This document shows, one piece after another, positions 44,848 to 54,002 of a DNA stretch of 64,000 nt. The stretch is from AP-15 sp963772965 (GTDB lineage: Bacteria > Pseudomonadota > Alphaproteobacteria > ATCC43930 > CGMCC-115725). The notes below the pieces were generated by a model that was not told where the DNA came from, searched no databases, and was given only the letters and a program-made list of their open reading frames with translations. Positions within the stretch are counted from its first letter, which is position 1. Every line of letters begins with the position of its first letter. The stretch lies in the NCBI GenBank assembly GCA_963772965.1, contig CAVYZU010000012.1:124001-188000 (forward strand). Reading direction: 5' to 3'. Position numbers and translations under genes: made by a program.

Positions 44848-45869
44848 GATGCCATGACCTCCAATCGCTCATGCAGCAGGCAATCGACGAAATGGCCCGC
44901 CGGTCCGCGAACGAGATGCGGGGGGCGCGTTGCGCAACCCGAACGCGTTTCTGCACAGCGCGGGGCAAAGCGGCAGCCCGGCCCGGCGTGCAAGGGCGAC
45001 GGTACGGCGCCGGGGATGCCGATGAATGACGCCGCGCGATCGGGATGGCAGGCCAACAAGGCGCGTGTGTAAGGATGATGCGGCGCGGTGAGGATGGCGC
45101 CGGTCCGTCCGCGCTCGACCGTCTGCCCGGCATAGATTACGCAGAGGTCGTCGCATAGCTGTGCCACGACACCGAGATCGTGGGTAACGAACAGCATCGA
45201 TAGGCCGAATTCCTCGACCAGGTCGCGGAGGAGATCGAGGATTTGCTGCTGCGTGGTCACGTCGAGCGCCGTCGTCGGCTCATCAGCGATGACCAATTCC
45301 GGCGAGCAGGCAAGTGCGGCGGCGATCAGCAGACGTTGCCGCTGGCCGCCGGAAAACTGATGCGGGTAGCGCTCCAACGCCGCCTCGGGATCGGGCATCT
45401 GCACGCGGCGCAGCAAATCGACAATTCGGTCGCGATGGGCGCGGGCGCGATCAGCACGTTCACGCCGCCCGTGGCGGCCATCGCCTGCGTCAGGCGCGTG
45501 CCATCGCATAATTTCCAGTAGCTGCGTCCCGACTTTAAAGACCGGGTTCAACGCCAGATACGGATCCTGCGGGATAAAGCCGATGCGGAGTCCGCGTATC
45601 CGATGGTTCAGGTCGCGCTCGCTGAGCCCAAGCAGATCCTGGTCGTCGAAGCGGATCTCGCCTTGCTCGACGCGTGCACCGGCCGGCAAGAGGCCTAGGA
45701 TCGCGCGCACGACGGTCGATTTGCCACAGCCAGATTCACCGACGACGCCAAGAATGTGCCCGCGTTCGAGGCTGAAATCGATGTGGTCAAGGATCTTGGC
45801 GAGACCTTCATCGGTGGCGATCGACAGTCGCAGGCCACGGATTTCGAGGATCGCGTCGGCGTCGGCCAT
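44844..45869 (-). CDS. Peptide/nickel-type ABC transporter ATP-binding protein (DppD/OppD-like)
   Basis: A 341-residue ABC ATPase. Walker A is GESGCGKST, the signature is FSGGQRQRLLIAAAL, and Walker B is LVIADEPTTALD. The C-terminus has GPGCRFAPRCAETRSGC. A charged insertion between the core blocks (GRRERADRARAHRDR) is unusual. ATG 45869 overlaps the stop of the permease by one base (TGATG). A frame open to 46028 would extend into the permease and is rejected. Confidence 0.93.
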   Translation of the reverse strand: MADADAILEIRGLRLSIATDEGLAKILDHIDFSLERGHILGVVGESGCGKSTVVRAILGLLPAGARVEQGEIRFDDQDLLGLSERDLNHRIRGLRIGFIPQDPYLALNPVFKVGTQLLEIMRWHAPDAGDGRHGRRERADRARAHRDRIVDLLRRVQMPDPEAALERYPHQFSGGQRQRLLIAAALACSPELVIADEPTTALDVTTQQQILDLLRDLVEEFGLSMLFVTHDLGVVAQLCDDLCVIYAGQTVERGRTGAILTAPHHPYTRALLACHPDRAASFIGIPGAVPSPLHAGPGCRFAPRCAETRSGCATRPPHLVRGPAGHFVDCLLHERLEVMAS

Positions 45870-46792
45870 CAGCGCGACCGCCGCAAGCGCGGATCGACGA
45901 GGTCGCGCAGACCGTCGCCGAGCAGATTGAAACCGAGCACCGTGACCAGGATCGCCAGGCCGGGGAAGGTTGAATACCACCACGCGTCGGGAAGGTAGTT
46001 CCGGCTTTCCGAGATCGTCAGTCCCCAATCGGGGGCCGGTGGGGTGGCGCCCATGCCGAGAAATCCCAGCACGGCTGCCACCAAAATTGTAAAGCCCATC
46101 CCGATCGTCGCACGGACGATGACTGGCGAGATCGCATTCGGCAGGATGTGGAGGAACAAGATGCGAGCACCGCCGGCGCCAATGCCGCGCAAGGCGTCGA
46201 CAAACAGCGAGACGCTGAGCCGCCTGGTCTCGGCAAAGACGAGACGGGTGAAAAACGGCCAGTAGGTCAGCGCCAACGCAACCATCGCGGTTTCGAGCGA
46301 TGGGGTTAGCAATTGCGCCAGCGCCAGGACCAGTTGCGGGATTGCCAGAAAGACGTCGGTCACCCGCATGATGGTTTCCGACACCCAGCCCTGGGTATAG
46401 CCGGCGATCAGTCCGAGCGGCACGCCGATCAGGCTCGCCAGCGCCACCACCGCGAGCGCTACTTCGAGCGCGCCGCGGGTCCCGAGGATCACGCGCGAGA
46501 AAAGATCACGGCCGAGATTGTCGGTGCCAAACGGGAAGGCCGCACTCGGCGGCTTCAACCGCTGCAGCAGGTGCGAGGCGACGATGTCTCCCGGGTGCGG
46601 CGCGATCCACGGCCCGATCAGCGCGATCACGACGATGCAGACGACGATCACGAGCCCGATCAACGCCGGAACGTCGCGGGCGAATTTCTTCAGGATCAGC
46701 CAGCGCCCACTGCCGCCAGAACGCCGCGGCTCACGGCGAGCTACGGAGAAGGGGCGCGCAATCGCCGCCGATGGCGGGGATGCGGCCCGCAT
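45869..46792 (-). CDS. Peptide-type ABC transporter permease (DppC-like)
   Basis: A 307-residue inner-membrane permease. The N-terminal cytosolic tail is followed by a first span (LIGLVIVVCIVVIALIGPW), HPFGTDNLGRDLFSRVILGTR-like sequence and four more spans. The EAA loop is ALRGIGAGGARILFLHILPNAISPVIV. It pairs with the DppB-like permease to form the channel. Its start abuts the stop of the DppB-like gene with no gap. Confidence 0.92.
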   Translation of the reverse strand: MRAASPPSAAIARPFSVARREPRRSGGSGRWLILKKFARDVPALIGLVIVVCIVVIALIGPWIAPHPGDIVASHLLQRLKPPSAAFPFGTDNLGRDLFSRVILGTRGALEVALAVVALASLIGVPLGLIAGYTQGWVSETIMRVTDVFLAIPQLVLALAQLLTPSLETAMVALALTYWPFFTRLVFAETRRLSVSLFVDALRGIGAGGARILFLHILPNAISPVIVRATIGMGFTILVAAVLGFLGMGATPPAPDWGLTISESRNYLPDAWWYSTFPGLAILVTVLGFNLLGDGLRDLVDPRLRRSR

Positions 46793-47803
46793 CTACAACT
46801 GCTCCCGTAATCGCGGATCGAGCAGCCCGTGCACCAGATCGGTCACGATATTGACCGCCGTGTAGATGACCCCGACCAGCAAGGTGACCGCGAGCATGAC
46901 CTTGTAGTCGGCCGTCAGGATCGCTTGCACCGCGTAGTCGCCGATCCCCGGCCAGTCGAAGATCGCCTCGACCACGACGGCGCCGGCGATCAGAGCGCCA
47001 AACAGCAGCCCGATCTGCGTCACGGCGGCGATGACCGAGTTGCGCAGGACGTAAATCCAGATCAGACGGTGCCGCGGATAGCCGACCGCGCGTTCGTACA
47101 GCACAAAGTCCTTCTGCAAGGTTTCGAGCATGCCGGCGCGGGTAAAGCGCATGATCGACGCGAGACCGCCGAGGGACAATGTAACTGCCGGCAGGATCAG
47201 ATGCCGCAATGCGTCCCAAAACGCGTCCAGGCGCCCGGCCAGTAGGCTGTCGATCAACAGCGAGCCGGTTAAATCCGGCGGGGGCAGGATGTCGGTGCCG
47301 AGCCTGCCGCGCAACGGCAGCCAGTGCAGCTGCATTGCAAACAGCATCTGCAGCATGATGGCAAACCAAAAGGCGGCCATCGCGAGCCCGGTAATCGAAA
47401 ACAGGCGCAGCACAAAATCCGGCCAGCGGTTGTGATAAACCGCCGAAACCACGCCGAGCGGAATGCCGAACACCGCCGCGATCAGCAATGCCGACAAGGT
47501 CAGTTCCAAGGTTGCCGGCAAACGCTGGCGAATATCGGTCCCGACCGGGCGATGCGAATACTGGCTCTCGCCAAAGTTTCCTTGCAGCACCTGTCCGAGA
47601 TAGAGGACGAGCTGAACGCCAAGCGGGCGATCAAAGCCGAATTCGTGGCGGATCTGAGCGATTTGTTGCGGTGTAGCGTTGTCGCCTGCGAGTGCCGCTG
47701 CAGGGTCGGCCGGCACGACCCGCACCATCAGAAAGGTCATCACCAGGAGCCCGAGCAGCGACGGGATCGCATACGCGGCGCGGCGCAGGATAAATCCCAG
47801 CAA
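46793..47803 (-). CDS. Peptide-type ABC transporter permease (DppB-like)
   Basis: A 336-residue permease. The first span is YAIPSLLGLLVMTFLMVRVVPADPA, followed by IRHEFGFDRPLGVQLVLYLGQVLQGNFGES, which is typical of DppB. Several more spans follow, with an EAA loop at AVGYPRHRLIWIYVLRNSV. It forms half of the channel with the DppC-like permease. It starts 35 bases after the binding-protein gene. Confidence 0.92.
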   Translation of the reverse strand: MLGFILRRAAYAIPSLLGLLVMTFLMVRVVPADPAAALAGDNATPQQIAQIRHEFGFDRPLGVQLVLYLGQVLQGNFGESQYSHRPVGTDIRQRLPATLELTLSALLIAAVFGIPLGVVSAVYHNRWPDFVLRLFSITGLAMAAFWFAIMLQMLFAMQLHWLPLRGRLGTDILPPPDLTGSLLIDSLLAGRLDAFWDALRHLILPAVTLSLGGLASIMRFTRAGMLETLQKDFVLYERAVGYPRHRLIWIYVLRNSVIAAVTQIGLLFGALIAGAVVVEAIFDWPGIGDYAVQAILTADYKVMLAVTLLVGVIYTAVNIVTDLVHGLLDPRLREQL

Positions 47804-47838
47804 CCTACGGTCTCCCGGCTACCGGAAACCGACGCGCC

Positions 47839-49422
47839 TCACGCCGCGAGGTGCATCCAGCGCACTTCGCCGCCCGATCCGACCGGGCAATGGCGAAAGC
47901 CTTGGACACGATTGGCGATGCCGACCACTTCGATATGGTTGTAGATCCAGATGTCGGGTAAATCGGCGACAATCATCCGCGCTGCCTGCTCGTAAAGGGG
48001 CGCGCGGTCCTCCTGCTCGACCAGGCCGCGGGCCTTGCGCAATAGCGCGTCCACCTTGGGATTGGTGTACCAGCACGATGCCTTCCATGTGCCGTGGAAG
48101 CGGCTGTCGTACATCTGGCCGATCCAATTGTCGGGATCGACGTAATAGGTGCTGACCCAGTGAATCCACATATCGGGTGTGGTTTCGGCCTTGCTCGAAA
48201 CACTGGTCAGATTGGCGAAGGTATCGCTGACCAGCTTCAGATTGACCCCGATCGTCGCCAGATCGCTTTGGAACAGCTGACCTGCCTGCACCGTCTGTTC
48301 GAGCGGCTGCTGTACATGCAATTCGATCGGGCGTTTGATCGGCGCGCCCTCCGCCATCGCCTTGTCGAAATACTCCTTGGCCTTGGCCAAATCGTAATCG
48401 TAGCCTTTTTCGTCTTTTGGATAGCCCCACAGGTTGTTGGGTGTTGGCGATGTATTGCGCGTCGCATAACCTTTTACGATTTCATTGATAAACCCGTCGT
48501 AATTGAAGGCATGAGCAAAGCATTTGCGGGTATTTATATTATCGAAAGGCGGCTTAGTATTGTTCATGCGTATGACAAACAGCCGCATCGTCTGGTTCTT
48601 GGCGATATGGGCGTTGGGCGCTTTTTGAATGCGCTCGATCTGGTCGACCGGCAGATTGCTGTCGGTCATATCGAGCGAGCCGTTGAGCAATGCCAATACC
48701 CTGGTCGAAGTCACCTGGGCCGGGCGCCAGCTGATGGTTGCAATCGGCCGCGGATTATCGTTCCAACCCATAAAATGATTGGGGTTTCGCGTCATATCGA
48801 CATGTTCGAGCGGCACGTAGGTTGATGGATCGAGTAGATAAGCGCCGGAGCCCGCCTGATTGGAGGCGAGCCAGGTGGCGGCCCAGTCGCCGTTTTTCTC
48901 TTGCGCCTTGATCACCCGCGGATTGACGACGGCAACCATCGGAACCGTCGCAAAGAACGGTCCGAACGGCTTTTCCAGCTTGAAGCGAACCAGATACGGC
49001 TCCGGCGCGGTGACCGAGTCCGATTTGATGACGGTCAGAAATGGTGCTGCTGGCGCTTTGTTGAGCCCCAGCAGGCGCTGGAAACTGTAGACGACATCGG
49101 CGGCGGTAAGCTCACTGCCGTCGTGGAATTTCACGCCCTGACGCAGCTTAAAATCCCAAATGAGGCCGTCCGACGAGGCGGTATAGCTCGTCGCCAGCCA
49201 CGGGCGCATCTTGGCCGGATTGTCTTCCCAGCGGTAAAGATTGTCGTAGGCGTTAAGCGCACAATCGGTTGCCGAGACGTCTAGCACCTGATGCGGATCG
49301 AGATTGGCCGGTAAGTTAAAGCCCGGCACAAAGACGTTGGCGCCCTCGGCGCGTGCCGGCAAACTCGGCGCCACCACCGCAGCGCCGGCCAATGTCGCAA
49401 ATTCCCGTCGCGTAATCCGCAC
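47839..49422 (-). CDS. Family 5 extracellular solute-binding protein of the peptide ABC transporter
   Basis: A 527-residue SBP_bac_5 protein with a twin-arginine-like leader (RITRREFATLAGAAVVAPSLPARAEG). It has LRQGVKFHDGSELTAADVVYSFQRLL, the family signature, and ARKCFAHAFNYDGFINEIVKGYA. It captures peptide or related solutes in the periplasm. I start at GTG 49422 because AAGGAG precedes it; ATG 49446 is possible. First gene of the minus-strand operon. The 212 bases upstream hold a tandem repeat and probably the operon promoter. Confidence 0.93.
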   Translation of the reverse strand: MRITRREFATLAGAAVVAPSLPARAEGANVFVPGFNLPANLDPHQVLDVSATDCALNAYDNLYRWEDNPAKMRPWLATSYTASSDGLIWDFKLRQGVKFHDGSELTAADVVYSFQRLLGLNKAPAAPFLTVIKSDSVTAPEPYLVRFKLEKPFGPFFATVPMVAVVNPRVIKAQEKNGDWAATWLASNQAGSGAYLLDPSTYVPLEHVDMTRNPNHFMGWNDNPRPIATISWRPAQVTSTRVLALLNGSLDMTDSNLPVDQIERIQKAPNAHIAKNQTMRLFVIRMNNTKPPFDNINTRKCFAHAFNYDGFINEIVKGYATRNTSPTPNNLWGYPKDEKGYDYDLAKAKEYFDKAMAEGAPIKRPIELHVQQPLEQTVQAGQLFQSDLATIGVNLKLVSDTFANLTSVSSKAETTPDMWIHWVSTYYVDPDNWIGQMYDSRFHGTWKASCWYTNPKVDALLRKARGLVEQEDRAPLYEQAARMIVADLPDIWIYNHIEVVGIANRVQGFRHCPVGSGGEVRWMHLAA

Positions 49423-49508
49423 CGTGCTCTCCTTGCCGCTTCGCACCGCCGCAACAGGGCAAGGACCATGCCGAGGGGCGGCGGCTTCAGCGATTATAGC
49501 TGCCGGTC

Positions 49509-49556
49509 AGCGCTGGCCGGGATTAGCGCTGGCTGGGATCAATGCTGGTGCCTGCC
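49509..49556. repeat. 16-base tandem repeat
   Basis: AGCGCTGGCCGGGATT (49509-49524) and AGCGCTGGCTGGGATC (49525-49540) are two near-identical 16-base units, followed by a degenerate third (AATGCTGGTGCCTGCC). It sits in the divergent gap between the binding-protein gene and the isonitrile-hydratase-like gene. Confidence 0.6.
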
Positions 49557-49634
49557 GGGCAGTCTCCTGATTTGCCCGCGACAAAGTCTGACGATAAAAC
49601 GAGGCGGATAAGCCCTCCTTTTTAAGGAACAGCG

Positions 49635-50327
49635 ATGGTGGAGACCATGTTGCGCAGCGGCATGCTGGTGTTCCCAAACCTGACCCAGCTTGACCTCACC
49701 GGCCCCTATGAGGTTCTAGCCCGGCTGCCCGGCGCAGAGACGCGGCTATTGTGGAAAAACCTCGAGCCGGTCCGCTCGGAGCACGGGATGCGGATTTCTC
49801 CCGATACGATGTTCGCCGACTGCCCGCCGCTCGATCTGCTGCTAGTGCCGGGAGGCGGCGGCATCAACCCGCTGCTCGAAGATGCGGAGGTGCTGGCGTT
49901 TGTGCGCCGTGCCGCGGCCGAGGCGCGTTATGTCGTCGGGATCTGCACCGGCTCCCTCGTCTTGGGTGCGGCGGGGTTGCTGCGCGGCAAGCGCGCCGGC
50001 ACCCACTGGATGTCGCGCGAATTGTTGCGCGCCTTTGGCGCCGAGCCGATTGCCGAGCGCGTCGTTGTCGACGGCAACATCTTCACTGGCGGCGGGGTCA
50101 CTGCAGGAATCGATGTGGCGCTGACTGTCGCCGCCGAGATTGCAGGTCGTGCGGCGGCCGAAGCGATCCAACTCGGCATCGAATACGACCCAGCACCGCC
50201 CTTCGCCTCCGGTTCACCTGAAAAAGCTGATCCCGCGGTGCTGGCCGAGGCGCTCGCTCGCAGCGAACCGCGCCAGCGCGACCGCGCCGAACGGGTCGCC
50301 CGCGCGGCACAGGCGCTCGGCCGATGA
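49635..50327 (+). CDS. DJ-1/PfpI family protein, isonitrile hydratase-like
   Basis: A 230-residue GATase1-like protein. The nucleophile elbow is GICTGS with Cys104, and Asp20 lies in LTQLDLTGPYEVLA. The 84-residue distance between Asp20 and Cys104 equals that between Asp17 and Cys101 of Pseudomonas isonitrile hydratase, as I recall, and the following Thr is also kept. Isonitrile hydratase adds water to R-NC to give an N-substituted formamide. The gene overlaps the formamidase-family gene by four bases (ATGA). It could also be an AraC-like-domain-free relative with another role. Confidence 0.82.
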   Translation: MVETMLRSGMLVFPNLTQLDLTGPYEVLARLPGAETRLLWKNLEPVRSEHGMRISPDTMFADCPPLDLLLVPGGGGINPLLEDAEVLAFVRRAAAEARYVVGICTGSLVLGAAGLLRGKRAGTHWMSRELLRAFGAEPIAERVVVDGNIFTGGGVTAGIDVALTVAAEIAGRAAAEAIQLGIEYDPAPPFASGSPEKADPAVLAEALARSEPRQRDRAERVARAAQALGR

Positions 50328-51514
50328 CAGGGGATGCTGCCAGCTATCACGCCTTTGTAGACGAATTGTTCCGCCTGGGGCTCGTCGACGCCGAAAAGCG
50401 CGACTTTCTGCATCGCGGGCTCGCGGGCGCTGCCGCCTCGCCGTCAGGACCGTTCACAAAACCGACAGCCGCCGGGCATTCGCTACCGCAACAGGCGGCC
50501 GAGCGCGCGGCTGCGGCGGGGTTGGTCACTCGCAAGGAGGGTGCGCTGCGCATCGGCAGCGGCCCCGAAACCGTGCACTGGGGCTATTTTTCAGGCGCGC
50601 TCGACCCGATCGCCTTTGTTCGGCCGGGTGAGACGGTCACGATCGATACAGTCTCGCATGAAGGCCTCGTCGCCGACCAGGGCTCGCCCGAGGCATTTTT
50701 CACCCGCTTCGGCATTGCGCGCGAGCAGGTTCTGGCCGATGCCGTCGCGATATATTCGAAGGTGCAGCATAGCGGGCTTGGGCCGCATATCGTTTCCGGG
50801 CCGCTTCATGTCGAGGGCGCCGAGCCCGGCGATGTGCTCGCAGTGCACATCCTCGAGGCAACGCCCCGCACCCCTTACGGGGTCAATTCGATGCGCACGA
50901 CAAAGGGTGGGCTGCCGGACGAATTCACGCTCAACCGTAGCATCGCGATCGCGTTCGATCTCGATCGCGGCCGGGCATTATTTGCTCCCGGCATCGAGGT
51001 CCCTCTCGAGCCGTTTTTCGGGATCATGGCAACCGGACCGGCGGGCAGTCTCGGGCGCGTCTCGTCGATCCCGCCGGGCGCGCATGGCGGCAACATCGAT
51101 CTGAAGGAGTTGACCGCCGGATCGACATTCTACTTACCGGTCCACGTGCCGGGCGCCTTGTTCATGGTCGGCGACGGCCATGCCGCGCAAGGCAATGGCG
51201 AGGTCGATCTAACCGCAATCGAAACGTCGCTGACCGGCGCCTTCCGGTTCGAGCTGATCAAGGGAAAGCCGCTGACCTGGCCGCGCGCCGAAACGCCGAC
51301 CCATTGGATCACGATCGGTTTACACGAGCTTCTCGATGAGGCGATGAAGATCGCGATCAGGGAGACGATCGACTTCCTGGTCGGCGAGAAGGGTCTCACT
51401 CGGGAGGACGCCTATGCGCTGGCCAGCATCGCCGTCGATTTCGAAGTCACCCAGGTCGTCGACGGCGTCAAGGGCATCCACGCGATGATCCCGAAAGCGA
51501 TCTTCACCGGCTGA
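50324..51514 (+). CDS. Acetamidase/formamidase (FmdA_AmdA) family protein, extended N-terminus
   Basis: A 396-residue amidase. Residues from about 75 form the FmdA/AmdA fold: ETVHWGYFSGALDPI, VDTVSHEG-like TIDTVSHEG, SGPLHVEGAEPGDVLAVHI, PPGAHGGNIDLKEL and GDGHAAQGNGEV. The family hydrolyses formamide or N-substituted formamides to formate and amine. The first 70 or so residues are an unusual helical extension (ASYHAFVDELFRLGLVDAEKRDFLHR). It is coupled to the isonitrile-hydratase-like gene and followed 80 bases later by a second family member. Confidence 0.9.
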   Translation: MTGDAASYHAFVDELFRLGLVDAEKRDFLHRGLAGAAASPSGPFTKPTAAGHSLPQQAAERAAAAGLVTRKEGALRIGSGPETVHWGYFSGALDPIAFVRPGETVTIDTVSHEGLVADQGSPEAFFTRFGIAREQVLADAVAIYSKVQHSGLGPHIVSGPLHVEGAEPGDVLAVHILEATPRTPYGVNSMRTTKGGLPDEFTLNRSIAIAFDLDRGRALFAPGIEVPLEPFFGIMATGPAGSLGRVSSIPPGAHGGNIDLKELTAGSTFYLPVHVPGALFMVGDGHAAQGNGEVDLTAIETSLTGAFRFELIKGKPLTWPRAETPTHWITIGLHELLDEAMKIAIRETIDFLVGEKGLTREDAYALASIAVDFEVTQVVDGVKGIHAMIPKAIFTG

Positions 51515-51594
51515 GCGCAATCGGCGGGCGCCCCGCTGCTTGCGCCAGGCATAGGTTGTGCATAGCTTCGGCTGCTTTTCGCAAGGGGCGCGGT

Positions 51595-52719
51595 ATGAAA
51601 ACCATCACCGTCGATTACAGCAAACCGCTCGCAGAGGAGCCGGATAAAGGTCATAACCGCTGGCATGAAGCGATCCCGCCGGCCATCGAAGCCGAACTCG
51701 GCGAGGAAGTCGAGATCGAGACCCGCGACGCCTTTGACGGCCAGATCACATCGTCGACGACAGCACCGGATATGCTGCACTGCGACCTCAACCGCGTCCA
51801 CGCGCTGACTGGGCCGGTTTATGTCGCCGGCGCCCACCCCGGCGATCTGCTCGAAGTCGAGATCTGCGACATGAAACCGGCGGGTTTTGGCTACACGGTG
51901 CAGGTGCCGGGTTTTGGCTTTTTGCGCGACGCTTTTCCCGAACCGCACATCGTCAAATGGACGATCAAGGACGGCTTTGCCGAGTCGGCTGATCTACCCG
52001 GTGTTCGCATACCCGACGGTTCATTTGTTGGCGTGATCGGGGTCGCCCCTTCGAAGGAATTGCGCGAGACGGTTCAGCGCCGCGAAGCCGAACTCGCAGC
52101 ACGCGGCGGCGTGGCATTGCCGCCCGAAGCCAAGGGCGCGGTGCCGGCCGCCGAGCCGATCGCGTCCGAGGCGTTGCGGACGATCCCGCCACGCGAGAAT
52201 GGCGGCAATCTCGATATCAAGCAGCTCAGCAAAGGAGCGCGGCTGTTGTTGCCGGTGTTTGTCGACGGCGCCTTGTTCTCGGTCGGCGACGCGCATTTCG
52301 CGCAGGGCGACGGCGAGGCCTGCGGCACCGCAATCGAAATGTCGGGTTCGATCCTGGTCCGCTTTTCCCTGCACAAGGGCGAGGCGCAGCGCCGCGGCAT
52401 CCGCTTTCCGCGGTTTCAGCGCAACGATTATTATTTCCCGCCGGAACTCGCCGCCCCCCGACGCTTTCTGGCGACAACCGGCATGTCGATCCGCGCCGAT
52501 GGCACCAACGAGAGCGAGGACACAACCTTGAGCGCCCGCAACGCGCTGCTATCGATGATCGATTTGTTGGTCGAGCGCGGCTGGACCCGACAGCAGGCCT
52601 ATGCGATCTGCAGCGTCACGGTCGATCTGAAGATCAGCGAATTGGTCGACGTCCCCAACATGGTGGTCAGCGCCTTTTTGCCGCTGGATGTCTTTGGCAA
52701 AGACAACGCCGCCCGCTGA
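51595..52719 (+). CDS. Acetamidase/formamidase (FmdA_AmdA) family protein
   Basis: A 374-residue second family member without the N-terminal extension. Key blocks are GPVYVAGAHPGDLLEVEI, PPRENGGNLDIKQLSKG, GDAHFAQGDGEACGTAIE and QAYAICSVTVDLKISELVDVPN. The cores of this protein and the preceding one are clearly related but divergent, so the pair may differ in substrate. ATG 51595 is preceded by AAGGGG; the frame open to 51556 is not conserved. Confidence 0.92.
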   Translation: MKTITVDYSKPLAEEPDKGHNRWHEAIPPAIEAELGEEVEIETRDAFDGQITSSTTAPDMLHCDLNRVHALTGPVYVAGAHPGDLLEVEICDMKPAGFGYTVQVPGFGFLRDAFPEPHIVKWTIKDGFAESADLPGVRIPDGSFVGVIGVAPSKELRETVQRREAELAARGGVALPPEAKGAVPAAEPIASEALRTIPPRENGGNLDIKQLSKGARLLLPVFVDGALFSVGDAHFAQGDGEACGTAIEMSGSILVRFSLHKGEAQRRGIRFPRFQRNDYYFPPELAAPRRFLATTGMSIRADGTNESEDTTLSARNALLSMIDLLVERGWTRQQAYAICSVTVDLKISELVDVPNMVVSAFLPLDVFGKDNAAR

Positions 52720-52767
52720 CGCCCGCGCAGTATCGGACGGCGCCAAGATATCAAACCGTATCGCTTT

Positions 52768-52842
52768 GGCCGGGTTTGACCCGGCCATCCACGCCTTCAG
52801 AGGCCCCCAAGCAAGACGTGGATGCGCGGGTCGAGCCCGCGC
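52768..52842. repeat. Compound palindromic repeat with three nested or adjacent stems
   Basis: GGCCGGGT-TTG-ACCCGGCC at 52768-52786 is followed by CATCCACG (52786-52793) pairing with CGTGGATG (52817-52824), and then by GCGCGGG-TCGAG-CCCGCGC at 52824-52842. It shares the CATCCACG/CGTGGATG core with the element at 23691-23744. It lies between the second formamidase-family gene and the aldo/keto reductase. Confidence 0.78.
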
Positions 52843-52937
52843 ACGGGGAATGCAGGCTGTTTGCAGATTGTGCAGCCCGACTTCACGGCGGTTATGGTAA
52901 CGCGTTGAGGCCTTAATCTAAACGAGAGGAAGAGTGG

Positions 52938-53939
52938 ATGAAGACTGCGGTGATTACGGAACGGCGCCGGCTCGGCAAAAACGGGCCGGAGGTGTCGGCG
53001 ATCGGGCTCGGCTGCATGTCGCTGTCCGGGGTCTATGGCAAAAGCGATGAGGCGGCCGGGGTGGCCCTAATCCATCGCGCGCTCGAACTCGGCGTCGATC
53101 ATTTCGACAGTTCCGACATGTATGGCTGGGGCCAAAACGAGGAGTTGCTCGGCCAGGCCTTGAAGGGGCGGCGCGAGGGCGTCGTAATCGCCACCAAATT
53201 CGGCCAGACGCGGCGGCCAGGCGGCGCCAATGGCGTCGATGGCAGCCCGGCTTATGTCGCGCAGGCCTGCGAGGCAAGCCTGAAACGGCTCGACGTCGAT
53301 GTCATCGATCTTTACTACCAGCACCGTGTTGACCCGGCAGTGCCGGTTGAGGAAACCGTGGGCGCGATGGCGCGGCTCGTCGAGCAGGGCAAGGTGCGCT
53401 ATCTCGGCTTGTGCGAGGCGCGGCCCGAGCGCATCCGCCGTGCCCATCAGACCCATCCCATCGTCGCGGTGCAAAGCGAGTTCTCGCTGCTGTACCGCGA
53501 GGAAGCGACCGAGACCCGCGAGCTGACCCGCGATCTCGGCATCTCTTTTGTCGCCTATGCCCCGCTCGGCCGCAGTCTGTTGGCTGGCGTCGTCCCCGAT
53601 CTCGACAATCTCGCCGAAGGCGACACCCGTGGCCGCCATCCGCGCTTTATGGGCGACAATTTCGCTAAAAACCGCGCATTGGTCGGCCGGATCGAGGCGA
53701 TTGCCAAGGAAAAAGGCTGCACGCCGGCGCAGTTAGTGTTGGCGTGGCTGTTGGCACAGGGGCCCGACGTGATCCCGATCCCCGGCACCAAGCACATCGC
53801 GCGGCTCGAAGAAAATCTTGGCGCACTCAAGGTCGACCTGACTGCCGCCGATGTCGACCGGATATCGGCGGCGATACCGATCGGCGCCGCCGCCGGCACC
53901 CGCTACCCGGAAGGCGGCATGCGCGGCGTATATATCTGA
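52938..53939 (+). CDS. Aldo/keto reductase
   Basis: A 333-residue TIM-barrel NADPH oxidoreductase. The catalytic tetrad is Asp57 (HFDSSDMYGWG), Tyr62, Lys87 (ATKFG) and His129 (YYQHRVDP). EFSLLYREEATETRELTRDLGISFVAYAPLGRSLLAG is typical of the AKR13-like branch (YakC/pyridoxal reductase type). GAGAGGAAGAG precedes the ATG. The substrate, an aldehyde or ketone, is unknown. Confidence 0.94.
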   Translation: MKTAVITERRRLGKNGPEVSAIGLGCMSLSGVYGKSDEAAGVALIHRALELGVDHFDSSDMYGWGQNEELLGQALKGRREGVVIATKFGQTRRPGGANGVDGSPAYVAQACEASLKRLDVDVIDLYYQHRVDPAVPVEETVGAMARLVEQGKVRYLGLCEARPERIRRAHQTHPIVAVQSEFSLLYREEATETRELTRDLGISFVAYAPLGRSLLAGVVPDLDNLAEGDTRGRHPRFMGDNFAKNRALVGRIEAIAKEKGCTPAQLVLAWLLAQGPDVIPIPGTKHIARLEENLGALKVDLTAADVDRISAAIPIGAAAGTRYPEGGMRGVYI

Positions 53940-54002
53940 CCGGGCAGCCGACCTCCGCATGGGATTGCTTCGCTAAATCAGGTGATTGCGAGAGCCTCAG
54001 GC

